A stretch of 5,987 bases of DNA from an uncultured Clostridia bacterium (GCA_945910975.1 CAMDZY010000112.1:1-5987), one strand, 5' to 3'. Positions 1-5,665 are shown, counted from the first letter of the stretch. Notes: generated by a model from the letters alone, not told the origin. Translations and numbers: made by a program.

Positions 1-1
1 C

Positions 2-466
2 GTTCATCTGATGATCGACCGCCCGGCGCGCTATGTCGAAGCATTCTGCAAAGCAGGCGCAGACATCTTGACGCTCCATGTGGAGGCCGACACCGAGGAA
101 AACACACTGGCTGCACTGCGCCAAATCCGTGAATTGGGCGTACATCCCGCCATTTGCGTCAAGCCGAAAACACCGGCGGAAGCCGTTTTGCCGTTCTTGT
201 CGCTGTGCGATTTGGTTTTGGTGATGACGGTGGAGCCGGGCTTTGGCGGCCAGGCCTTTATGGCGGATATGATGCCGAAGCTCGCAAAAATCTGCAGCTA
301 CATCGACGCACAAAACCCCGGCTGTGAGCTGGAGGTGGACGGCGGCATCAACGCCGAAACCGGCCATATCTGCAGGGAAAACGGCGCCAATGTACTCGTC
401 ACCGGCAGCGCCTATTTTAAAGCCCCCGACCCCGCAGCTTTTGTGGCGGCGGTAAAGGCGGATTGA
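2..466 (+). CDS. rpe: Ribulose-phosphate 3-epimerase, 5'-truncated by the window edge
   Basis: This enzyme interconverts D-ribulose 5-phosphate and D-xylulose 5-phosphate in the cytosolic pentose phosphate pathway. The reading frame is open from base 2 and starts with VHLM, the family motif whose His is a metal ligand (His68 in E. coli Rpe). Other family motifs follow in order: LTLHVEA, the VEPGFGGQAF phosphate-binding loop, VDGGIN with the catalytic and metal-binding Asp (bases 338-340), and GSAYF near the C terminus. There are 154 residues here, and comparison with the roughly 225-residue E. coli protein puts about 66 N-terminal residues outside the window, including the other His/Asp metal pair. 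The ATG at base 11 is the internal Met of VHLM and not the true start. The gene ends with TGA at 464-466. No gene follows on the same strand for over 400 bases, so it is probably the last gene of its operon. Confidence 0.96.
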   Translation, partial: VHLMIDRPARYVEAFCKAGADILTLHVEADTEENTLAALRQIRELGVHPAICVKPKTPAEAVLPFLSLCDLVLVMTVEPGFGGQAFMADMMPKLAKICSYIDAQNPGCELEVDGGINAETGHICRENGANVLVTGSAYFKAPDPAAFVAAVKAD

Positions 467-478
467 TATTCGTACAAA

Positions 479-657
479 ATATCCCACAAAGGCTCGCATT
501 TGTGTGTTTCCCGTGCAATGGAATCCTGTGAAACCAGCGGTATTGAGGTATCTGACCATTTTCGTGAGGTCACGAAAATGGTCCCTCTGGGCAGCGGCGC
601 ACAGAGGCTCATGTTCCACCCAGAACTACTCTGTGGGGTATAAAAGCCCTGCAATAC
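479..657. other. Candidate structured RNA or rpe 3' UTR element
   Basis: The 190 or so bases between rpe and the terminator hold no convincing protein gene but many complementary segments. Visible pairings are CACAAA (485-490) with TTTGTG (499-504), GTTTC (506-510) with GAAAC (530-534), a 14-bp perfect hairpin (554-583), and CACAGAG (600-606) with CTCTGTG (629-635), the last enclosing GTTC/GAAC. An outer helix, 540-548 with 648-657, has one bulged G and would enclose the last two hairpins in a three-way junction. A competing long-range helix pairs 479-488 with 632-641 (10 bp, one G-T wobble). Followed by the hairpin at 662-696, the segment would give an RNA of about 180-220 nt, the size range of 6S RNA. 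I do not recognise a specific family and see no clear promoter on either strand. It could be an independent small RNA, a structured 3' UTR, or coincidental pairing. Confidence 0.35.
554..583. repeat. Perfect 14-bp inverted repeat with a 2-base centre
   Basis: GACCATTTTCGTGA (554-567) is followed by GG and then by its exact reverse complement, TCACGAAAATGGTC (570-583). In RNA from either strand this would form a hairpin of about 13 pairs with a four-base loop. No T-run follows, so it does not look like an intrinsic terminator. It may be the stable core of a larger structured RNA, a protein-binding palindrome, or part of an interspersed palindromic repeat. The window holds only one copy. Confidence 0.8.
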
Positions 658-661
658 AAAC

Positions 662-696
662 AAAAACCCAACAATCTTTGCGATTGCTGGGTTTTT
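662..696 (-). terminator. Intrinsic terminator of tRNA-Gly, possibly bidirectional
   Basis: The stem arms are 667-676 and 682-691, with loop 677-681, flanked by AAAAA (662-666) and TTTTT (692-696). Read on the minus strand, the 10-bp stem CCCAGCAATC/GATTGTTGGG is fully paired (one G-U wobble), begins 8 bases after the encoded CCA of the tRNA, and is followed by a U-tract. Read on the plus strand, the same position is an A-C mismatch, although a T-tract also follows. The element therefore seems tuned to end the tRNA transcript, while probably also stopping transcription from rpe. Confidence 0.85.
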
Positions 697-699
697 CTA

Positions 700-773
700 T
701 GGAGCAGGATACGGGAGTCGAACCCGCCTTAGCGGCTTGGGAAGCCGATGTAATACCGATATACCAATCCTGC
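700..773 (-). tRNA. tRNA-Gly (anticodon CCC)
   Basis: The complement of 700-773 folds as a 74-base tRNA including an encoded CCA. The acceptor stem GCAGGAT pairs perfectly with ATCCTGC. The anticodon loop is TTCCCAA with anticodon CCC, which reads GGG glycine codons. The variable region is 4 bases, the T stem is GCGGG/CCCGT (one G-U), and the T loop is TTCGACT. The discriminator base is T (U in the RNA). Two weak points are a U-U at the inner D-stem pair (13-22) and a U-C at the outer anticodon-stem pair (27-43). The other arms are intact, and the gene has a good promoter and terminator, so it is most likely functional. Confidence 0.95.
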
Positions 774-783
774 ATATATTGAT

Positions 784-812
784 ATTATAGCAGAAGTATT
801 CTCAAAATTCAA
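784..812 (-). promoter_or_regulatory. Sigma-A promoter of tRNA-Gly
   Basis: On the minus strand, TTGAAT (complement of 807-812) and TATAAT (complement of 784-789) are separated by exactly 17 bases. A TG one base upstream of the -10 makes it an extended -10. Transcription should start around 776-778, only a few bases before the mature tRNA 5' end at 773, leaving a very short leader for RNase P to remove. Confidence 0.85.
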
Positions 813-833
813 CCACTATTTGTCGAATTTTCG

Positions 834-862
834 TTGCAGAGAGGAAAAACTTTTGGTATAAT
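834..862 (+). promoter_or_regulatory. Sigma-A promoter of the cyclase-amidohydrolase-YitT unit
   Basis: TTGCAG (834-839) and a perfect TATAAT (857-862) are separated by 17 bases. The predicted start, near 869-870, leaves a leader of about 15 bases, little more than the ribosome binding site GAGGTG (871-876) and a 7-base spacer before the ATG at 884. It diverges from the tRNA promoter, with 21 bases between the two -35 hexamers. A 7-bp inverted repeat (804-810 and 825-831) lies between them. Confidence 0.85.
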
Positions 863-883
863 ACAGTTACGAGGTGATTTGTC

Positions 884-1513
884 ATGCAGGTTTTGGATTT
901 GACCCATACAATTACGGATGCCATGCCCTGTTGGCCGGGGACGCCGCAGGTTTCGCTGACGCCTTTGGCGAAGCTGGAGGAGGACGGTTTTCGGGAAACA
1001 TTGGTGAGTATGGCTTCCCACATAGGGACGCACTTGGATGCACCGGCGCATCTGCTGCCAAACGGCACAACGCTTGATTCCATGCCGCCCGCTCAATTCG
1101 TGGGGAGTGCAGTGGTGTTGGATTGCAGCAACCGTGGCGCGATCAGTCTGGCAATGCTGCAGAGCTACACGCAACTGTTGAGCCGCGCAGAATTTGTACT
1201 GTTATACACCGGCTGGAGCCGCCATTGGAAGACGCCGGATTATTTTGACAATTACCCCGTCTTGAACCCGGACGCGGCAAGCTATTTGGCATCTCTGCGG
1301 CTGAAGGGATTGGGCGTTGATACCATCAGCGTCGATGCGTTTATGGATGCGGATTGCCCAATCCACCGGATTTTGCTTGGGTCGGGCATGATGCTGCTGG
1401 AGAATTTGCGCAATCTGCGCGGCCTGTGTGGGCGAGAATTTTTCCTGACAGCCGCACCGCTCAAGCTGCGCAATGCAGACGGCGCACCGGCACGCGTTTT
1501 TGCGCTGATTTAG
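884..1513 (+). CDS. Cyclase-family (kynurenine formamidase-like) metal-dependent hydrolase
   Basis: This is a 209-residue cytosolic enzyme of the cyclase family, which includes kynurenine formamidase (KynB) and isatin hydrolase; members hydrolyse amide or lactam-like bonds using divalent metal. The signature HIGTHLDAPAH lies at residues 46-56 and supplies His46, His50 and Asp52 as predicted metal ligands and His56 as the catalytic His. His161 and Glu173, 12 apart in HRILL...LLENL, match the distal ligand pair of KynB. The length equals that of KynB. The start at 884 is supported by GAGGTG 7 bases upstream and a promoter just before it. No signal peptide is visible. The next gene begins 2 bases after the TAG stop. 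No tryptophan-degradation gene is nearby, so kynurenine formamidase activity is not implied. The fold and chemistry are secure, but the substrate is unknown. Confidence 0.92.
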   Translation: MQVLDLTHTITDAMPCWPGTPQVSLTPLAKLEEDGFRETLVSMASHIGTHLDAPAHLLPNGTTLDSMPPAQFVGSAVVLDCSNRGAISLAMLQSYTQLLSRAEFVLLYTGWSRHWKTPDYFDNYPVLNPDAASYLASLRLKGLGVDTISVDAFMDADCPIHRILLGSGMMLLENLRNLRGLCGREFFLTAAPLKLRNADGAPARVFALI

Positions 1514-1515
1514 CA

Positions 1516-2373
1516 ATGGAAGATCTGCATATTCATATGGTGCTCGACGGTGTGGACTTTCGCGCCGCGATCGGGGCACACCGCGCCCATCCAAGGGACG
1601 AGCTGATTCGCAAGCGTTTGGCAGACTATGCCGCAGCGGGAATCACACTTCTGCGCGATGGCGGCGATGCATGGGGCGTTGGTTTAAGAACCAAAGAGCT
1701 GGCGCCGGAGTACGGTATTGACTATCGCAGCCCGGCGTTCCCCATCTATAAATCCGGGCATTATGGCAGCTTTATCGGCATCGGCTGGGCGGATTGGGCG
1801 GAATATGCCCTGCTTCTGAACCGCGCTAAAGCGTTGGGTGCGGACTTTATCAAGCTGATGATTTCCGGCCTGATGGATTTCAATCAATTTGGCGTTTTGA
1901 CGCAGCCCTCACTGGAACGGGAGGAAATCATTCGCCTGATTTCTATGGCGCATGACGCAGGATTCTGCGTAATGGTACACTGCAACGGAACACAGGCGAC
2001 CCTGGCAGCAGTCGAAGCCGGGGTAGAGTCCGTGGAGCATGGAGCGTATCTCCATGATGAAGCGTGCTGCGCACTGGCTGAATCCGATGCGGTCTGGGTG
2101 CCGACGCTCTCCACGATTGGCAATCTCATTGGCAATGGCAGGTTTCCGGATGAGGTTTTGAAGAAAATTCTAACCGGCGCGATGGCCAATGTCCGCCGTG
2201 TTGCCGATTTGGGCGGAAAAATTGCACTGGGCAGCGATGCCGGCGCATATTGTGTGCCGCACAATACCGGTTTCCGGACAGAGCGACAATGGCTCAGTCG
2301 GGCGCTTGGCGAAAACACGGATGCCATTCTGGCTGACGGCTGCAAAACCATTGCACAAAAATTTCAACGATAA
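1516..2373 (+). CDS. Amidohydrolase-superfamily protein lacking the N-terminal beta-domain
   Basis: This 285-residue TIM-barrel metal hydrolase resembles the imidazolonepropionase/Xaa-Pro dipeptidase-like amidohydrolases. Predicted metal-site residues are His5 and His7 (the HxH motif in DLHIH), Lys113 in FIKLMISG (the position usually carboxylated to bridge two metals), His155 in MVHCNG, His175 in VEHG and Asp241 in LGSDAG. Relatives usually exceed 380 residues, with a small beta-sandwich before HxH; here the protein starts at HxH. An in-frame extension upstream to 1354 exists, but it would be read out of frame through the conserved end of the cyclase gene, so ATG 1516 is chosen. No Shine-Dalgarno sequence precedes it, and the gap to the cyclase stop is only 2 bases, so translation is probably coupled to that gene. 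The missing domain is likely a trait of a short subfamily and not damage, since all expected metal-site residues remain. Substrate unknown; a cyclic imide, amide or dipeptide-like compound is plausible. Confidence 0.88.
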   Translation: MEDLHIHMVLDGVDFRAAIGAHRAHPRDELIRKRLADYAAAGITLLRDGGDAWGVGLRTKELAPEYGIDYRSPAFPIYKSGHYGSFIGIGWADWAEYALLLNRAKALGADFIKLMISGLMDFNQFGVLTQPSLEREEIIRLISMAHDAGFCVMVHCNGTQATLAAVEAGVESVEHGAYLHDEACCALAESDAVWVPTLSTIGNLIGNGRFPDEVLKKILTGAMANVRRVADLGGKIALGSDAGAYCVPHNTGFRTERQWLSRALGENTDAILADGCKTIAQKFQR

Positions 2374-2390
2374 ATCAGCAGGAGCTTATC

Positions 2391-3245
2391 ATGTGGCAGC
2401 GACTTAAAATGTTTTGGAATATCATCCTCGGAAATGCCTTGATTGCATTTTCTGTTTATGCCTTTGTTGTTCCCAACAATTTTATGCTGGGCGGCACAAC
2501 CGGTATCGGACTCATCTTAAAACAGTGGCTTCCGATTCGCCTGTCGGTAATTGCGGCGGCGGTGAACGTGCTGCTGTTTTTGCTGGGTCTGATTTTTATG
2601 GGCAAAAAATTTGCAGCAGCGACCTTGCTGTCGACTGCTTTGTATCCCGCCTTGATGGCTGTGTTTGAAATGATTCCGCTTGATGCGTTGATTCCGGATG
2701 ATATGCTGATTTGTGCCATTTTCTGCGGCGTGCTGTCCGGCGCGGGCATCGGACTGGTGGTTCGGGTCGGCGGTTCCAGCGGCGGTATGGACATTCCACC
2801 GTGCATTTTGCAAAAATATTTTGGGATTCCCGTCAGCAAATCGCTGATGGTGTTCGATTTGCTGATCGTGCTGATTCAGGTGCTGTTCCGTGGTGTGGAC
2901 GGACTGCTTTACAGCATTTTAATTACTGTGCTGATGTCCTTTACCGTGAACCAAACCGTGATGAGCGGCGAGCAGAAAATTGAAATCATCATCATTTCCC
3001 CCGCATACGAGCAGATTCGGAAAGAAATTTTGGAGAACATCAACTGCGGTGTCACGATGCTGGACATTGAAACCGGCTATGAAGGAACGAAACAAAAGGC
3101 AATTTTAAGCGTAGTCTATTCCAAAAAATACCCGGAAATTCGACAGGCCGCTTTGCAAATCGACAGTAAGGCGTTTATCGTGGCAAACGCTGTGACCAAT
3201 GTCAACGGCAGAGGCTACACCCTTGCGCGCGAGGAGAATATTTGA
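2391..3245 (+). CDS. YitT family membrane protein (DUF161 plus DUF2179)
   Basis: This is a 284-residue integral membrane protein. About six hydrophobic segments lie near residues 10-30, 51-70, 75-95, 104-125, 150-168 and 171-188. The loop VRVGGSSGGMDI (124-135) matches the conserved glycine/serine-rich motif of the family, as does VPNNFMLGGTTGIG near residues 27-40. The C-terminal part, from about residue 195, is soluble and fits the DUF2179 domain (GVTMLDIETGYEGTKQKAILSV onward in outline). AGGAG (2380-2384) lies 6 bases before the ATG. It starts 17 bases after the amidohydrolase stop with no terminator between, so it is probably cotranscribed with the two hydrolases. The family's biochemical role is not established, and transport of a substrate or product of the enzymes is speculation. 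No terminator is visible after its TGA, so some read-through into the ABC genes is possible. Confidence 0.93.
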   Translation: MWQRLKMFWNIILGNALIAFSVYAFVVPNNFMLGGTTGIGLILKQWLPIRLSVIAAAVNVLLFLLGLIFMGKKFAAATLLSTALYPALMAVFEMIPLDALIPDDMLICAIFCGVLSGAGIGLVVRVGGSSGGMDIPPCILQKYFGIPVSKSLMVFDLLIVLIQVLFRGVDGLLYSILITVLMSFTVNQTVMSGEQKIEIIIISPAYEQIRKEILENINCGVTMLDIETGYEGTKQKAILSVVYSKKYPEIRQAALQIDSKAFIVANAVTNVNGRGYTLAREENI

Positions 3246-3258
3246 CACTGCGGAGCTA

Positions 3259-3287
3259 TTGACAGCCTTTTCCCACGGGTGTATAAT
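3259..3287 (+). promoter_or_regulatory. Perfect-consensus sigma-A promoter of the ABC exporter unit
   Basis: TTGACA (3259-3264) and TATAAT (3282-3287) match the consensus at all 12 positions with the optimal 17-base spacer. Transcription should start near 3294, giving a leader of about 65 bases before the ATG at 3360. Such a strong promoter in front of an exporter usually implies repression, and an inverted repeat overlaps it. Confidence 0.9.
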
Positions 3288-3305
3288 CAAATCGACCATG
3301 GGAAA
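3269..3305. promoter_or_regulatory. Possible operator: inverted repeat across the -10 and start site
   Basis: TTTCCCACGG (3269-3278) and CCATGGGAAA (3296-3305) are inverted copies with one mismatch in ten and 17 bases between them. The dyad centre falls at the downstream edge of the -10 box. Only the right arm lies in the predicted transcript, so it would act as DNA and not as an RNA hairpin. This fits a dimeric repressor site, but no regulator gene is present in the window to match it. Confidence 0.35.
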
Positions 3306-3359
3306 TGGATGCAAATGATGATTTACCACATTGCACATTGACCGGAGAGGAGAAAAAAT

Positions 3360-4070
3360 ATGCTAAGAATTGAGCATTTGACGAAAAATTACGGGGAGAA
3401 GAAAGCGGTAGACAACTTGTCCCTGCACATTCGCCCCGGTGAGATTTACGGCTTTATCGGGCACAATGGTGCGGGGAAAACCACCACGATTAAGGCGTGC
3501 TGTGGCATTTTGCAGTATGACAGTGGTGAGATTTGGGTCGATGGCATTTCCATGCGGGAAAATCCGCTGGACTGCAAGAAAAAAATCGCCTACATCCCGG
3601 ACAACCCCGATTTGTACGAATTTATGTCCGGCATTCAGTTTTTGAATTTTGTGGCGGATATTTATGGCGTCAGCGCTTCCGACCGGCAGGAACGGATCCG
3701 CCGCTACGCCGATACCTTTGAGTTGACCAATGATCTTGGCCAGCCCATAAGCGCCTATTCCCACGGCATGAAGCAAAAGCTGGCAATTATCTCTGCGCTG
3801 ATCCACGCACCAAAGCTGGTGATCATGGATGAACCCTTTGTCGGACTTGACCCCAAGGCGTCGCATCTGCTGAAGGAAATCATGCGCGAGATCTGCAATC
3901 AGGGCGGCGCGATTTTCTTCTCTACCCACGTGCTGGAGGTGGCGGAACGGCTGTGTGACAAGGTTGCCATCATCAAAAATGGCAGACTGATTCGTTCCGG
4001 CACCATGGAGGAGGTCAAGGGCGATGCTTCGCTGGAAACCGTCTTTTTGGAATTGGAGGGCGAACAATGA
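3360..4070 (+). CDS. ABC transporter ATP-binding protein (EcsA-like, ABC-2 exporter type)
   Basis: This 236-residue ATPase powers the membrane partner encoded next. Walker A is GHNGAGKTT (34-42), Walker B is LVIMDE (153-158) with catalytic Glu158, the D-loop is GLDP (162-165), and the switch His is His190 in STHVLE. The Q-loop position is Asp81 (AYIPDNP), and the signature is SHGMKQK (134-140) in place of LSGGQ. Both variations occur in single-domain ATPases of ABC-2 exporters such as the EcsA/BcrA type. ATG 3360 is preceded by AGGAG (3348-3352) with a 7-base spacer. The stop overlaps the permease start as ATGA, so the two are translationally coupled. It lies about 65 bases downstream of a perfect promoter. 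The substrate cannot be read from the ATPase; envelope components, peptides or antibiotics are the usual cargo of such exporters. Confidence 0.95.
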   Translation: MLRIEHLTKNYGEKKAVDNLSLHIRPGEIYGFIGHNGAGKTTTIKACCGILQYDSGEIWVDGISMRENPLDCKKKIAYIPDNPDLYEFMSGIQFLNFVADIYGVSASDRQERIRRYADTFELTNDLGQPISAYSHGMKQKLAIISALIHAPKLVIMDEPFVGLDPKASHLLKEIMREICNQGGAIFFSTHVLEVAERLCDKVAIIKNGRLIRSGTMEEVKGDASLETVFLELEGEQ

Positions 4071-5665
4071 CAAAAGCATTGCTCCGCAAGCAGCTGCTGG
4101 AGGTCTTTTCCGCTTTCTACCGTGACCGGAAAACGGGCAAACGGCGCTCCGGCAAAAGTCTTGTGTCCTATTTGATTTTGGTGGCGTTTTCCTTCTGCAT
4201 CCTTGGCGTCATGTTCTACTTTATGGCGCATATGCTCTGCCAAGCCCTTGTGCCATTGGGCTTTGGATGGCTGTATTTTGCGCTGGTAGGCGTGCTGGCA
4301 GTTTTCCTCGGCGTATTTGGCAGTGTATTCAATACTTATGCATCTTTATACTTGCCAAAGGACAATGATCTTTTGTTGCCCATGCCCATTCTGACGGGAA
4401 GAATCCTGCTTGCGCGGCTCTTTGGCGTGTATATCATGGGCTTGATGTATGAGTTGATCGTCATGATTCCCGCACTGATCGCCTATTTTGTGAGCGCAAC
4501 CCTCAATTTGTGGGGAATTGTGTTTTGCTTACTTATTCCCTTTGTGCTGTCCCTGCTGATTTTAACGCTTTCGTGTGCGCTCGGCTGGGTGGTGGCGCTG
4601 GTTGGCAGTCGTCTGAAAAATAAGAGCGTGATCACGGTTCTGATTTCTCTGGGATTCTTGGCTGTGTATTATTATGCGTGCTTCCATACCTCTGATCTTT
4701 TGCAACATATCCTTATGGATCCGGCAGCTATTGGGAGCAAGGTAAAGGGAGTCCTTTATCCCTTCTACCACATGGGGCTGGCGGCTGAGGGAAATGCGCT
4801 GTCGATGCTGATTTTCACGGCAATCATGCTGGCGCTTTTTGGTATCGTCTATCTGATCTTGTCCCGCAGCTTCCTTTCCCTGACCACAAGCAACCGTGGC
4901 ACCACGCGCGTAAAATACAAAGAGAAAGCAGCCAAACGGAACGGCGTGGAGAGCGCATTGCTGCGCAAGGAGTTCAAGCGCTTTCTGTCCAGTTCCACGT
5001 ATATGCTCAATTGCGGGATTGGCATTGTATTTTCGCTGGTGCTTGCAGTGCTGGCTGTTATCAAGGTGGATGCTGTGGCGCAGCTTCTCGCGTCCATGCC
5101 GGCGAGCATGAAAAGCTATGTGCCATTGTTTGTTGCCGCAGGTATCGCGACGCTTGCATCGATGAATATTATCTCCGCTCCCTCGGTATCCTTGGAGGGG
5201 AAGAACATTTGGCTTTTGCAGGTATTTCCTGTTACAGGCAAGCAGGTTCTTCATGCAAAATTGAAACTGCACATTTTCCTCGTGCTGCCGGTGACCGTCC
5301 TTTTGGCGGTTTGCGTCGCTGCGGTTGCGCAGCTGCAAGCGGTGGAATTGGTTGTGGTCGTTGCGATTTCTGCAATCTTTGTTGTGCTGAGCGCACTTGG
5401 CGGTTTGGCGTTGAATCTAAAGATGCCCAATCTCCATTGGAGCAATGAATCTGCGCCGGTCAAGCAGAGCCTTTGCAGCACGCTGGCGCTGTTCGGCGGT
5501 TGGGTTCTGGCAATTGTGTTGGGAGTTGCATATTATCTTCTGCACAAATGGGTTGCTCCGTTGGTATTTCTGGTCGGCACGGCGGTTTTGCTGACGGCCG
5601 CGTCTGTCGCCCTGCTGGGCTGGATCAATCATAAAGGAAGCAAAATTTTTGAAACCCTGTCGTAA
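4067..5665 (+). CDS. ABC-2-type exporter permease, 12 predicted membrane segments
   Basis: This 532-residue polytopic membrane protein is the partner of the preceding ATPase. Hydrophobic segments lie near residues 32-53, 66-92, 114-143, 149-180, 187-206, 244-265, 313-335, 350-372, 402-424, 427-450, 470-491 and 496-519. The basic N terminus (RKTGKRRSGK, 21-30) should be cytosolic, as should the basic linker near 277-305. LPKDNDLLLPMPI (96-108) and SLEGKNIWLLQVFPV (375-389) are typical of large ABC-2 permeases and sit at equivalent places before a membrane segment in each half, so the protein appears to be two six-segment halves joined. ATG 4067 overlaps the ATPase stop, with GGAGG (4055-4059) 7 bases upstream. 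No family-specific substrate can be assigned. Confidence 0.88.
   Translation: MTKALLRKQLLEVFSAFYRDRKTGKRRSGKSLVSYLILVAFSFCILGVMFYFMAHMLCQALVPLGFGWLYFALVGVLAVFLGVFGSVFNTYASLYLPKDNDLLLPMPILTGRILLARLFGVYIMGLMYELIVMIPALIAYFVSATLNLWGIVFCLLIPFVLSLLILTLSCALGWVVALVGSRLKNKSVITVLISLGFLAVYYYACFHTSDLLQHILMDPAAIGSKVKGVLYPFYHMGLAAEGNALSMLIFTAIMLALFGIVYLILSRSFLSLTTSNRGTTRVKYKEKAAKRNGVESALLRKEFKRFLSSSTYMLNCGIGIVFSLVLAVLAVIKVDAVAQLLASMPASMKSYVPLFVAAGIATLASMNIISAPSVSLEGKNIWLLQVFPVTGKQVLHAKLKLHIFLVLPVTVLLAVCVAAVAQLQAVELVVVVAISAIFVVLSALGGLALNLKMPNLHWSNESAPVKQSLCSTLALFGGWVLAIVLGVAYYLLHKWVAPLVFLVGTAVLLTAASVALLGWINHKGSKIFETLS

Noticed and set aside
412..782. Short open frames on both strands across the rpe-tRNA intergenic region
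   Set aside because: They run through the palindrome, terminator or tRNA, have no ribosome binding site and show no protein-like features.
884..1513. Naming the cyclase-family gene kynB
   Set aside because: The metal site matches, but the family covers several substrates and no kynureninase or tryptophan dioxygenase gene is in the window.
1354..1515. In-frame upstream extension of the amidohydrolase to ATG 1354
   Set aside because: It overlaps the conserved C-terminal part of the cyclase gene in another frame and its translation has no amidohydrolase-like sequence; the family homology starts at 1516.
3246..3359. Terminator after the YitT-family gene
   Set aside because: No hairpin followed by a T-run is visible; the dyad found here is centred on the promoter.
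3363..4079. Long open frame of 238 codons on the minus strand opposite the ABC ATPase
   Set aside because: The plus strand encodes all ABC ATPase motifs; the antisense translation has no recognisable domain, and no separate promoter was found.
4562..5338. Open frame of 258 codons on the minus strand opposite the permease
   Set aside because: It is rich in Gln, His and Arg, as expected from the complement of a hydrophobic membrane protein gene; the plus-strand permease explains the region.
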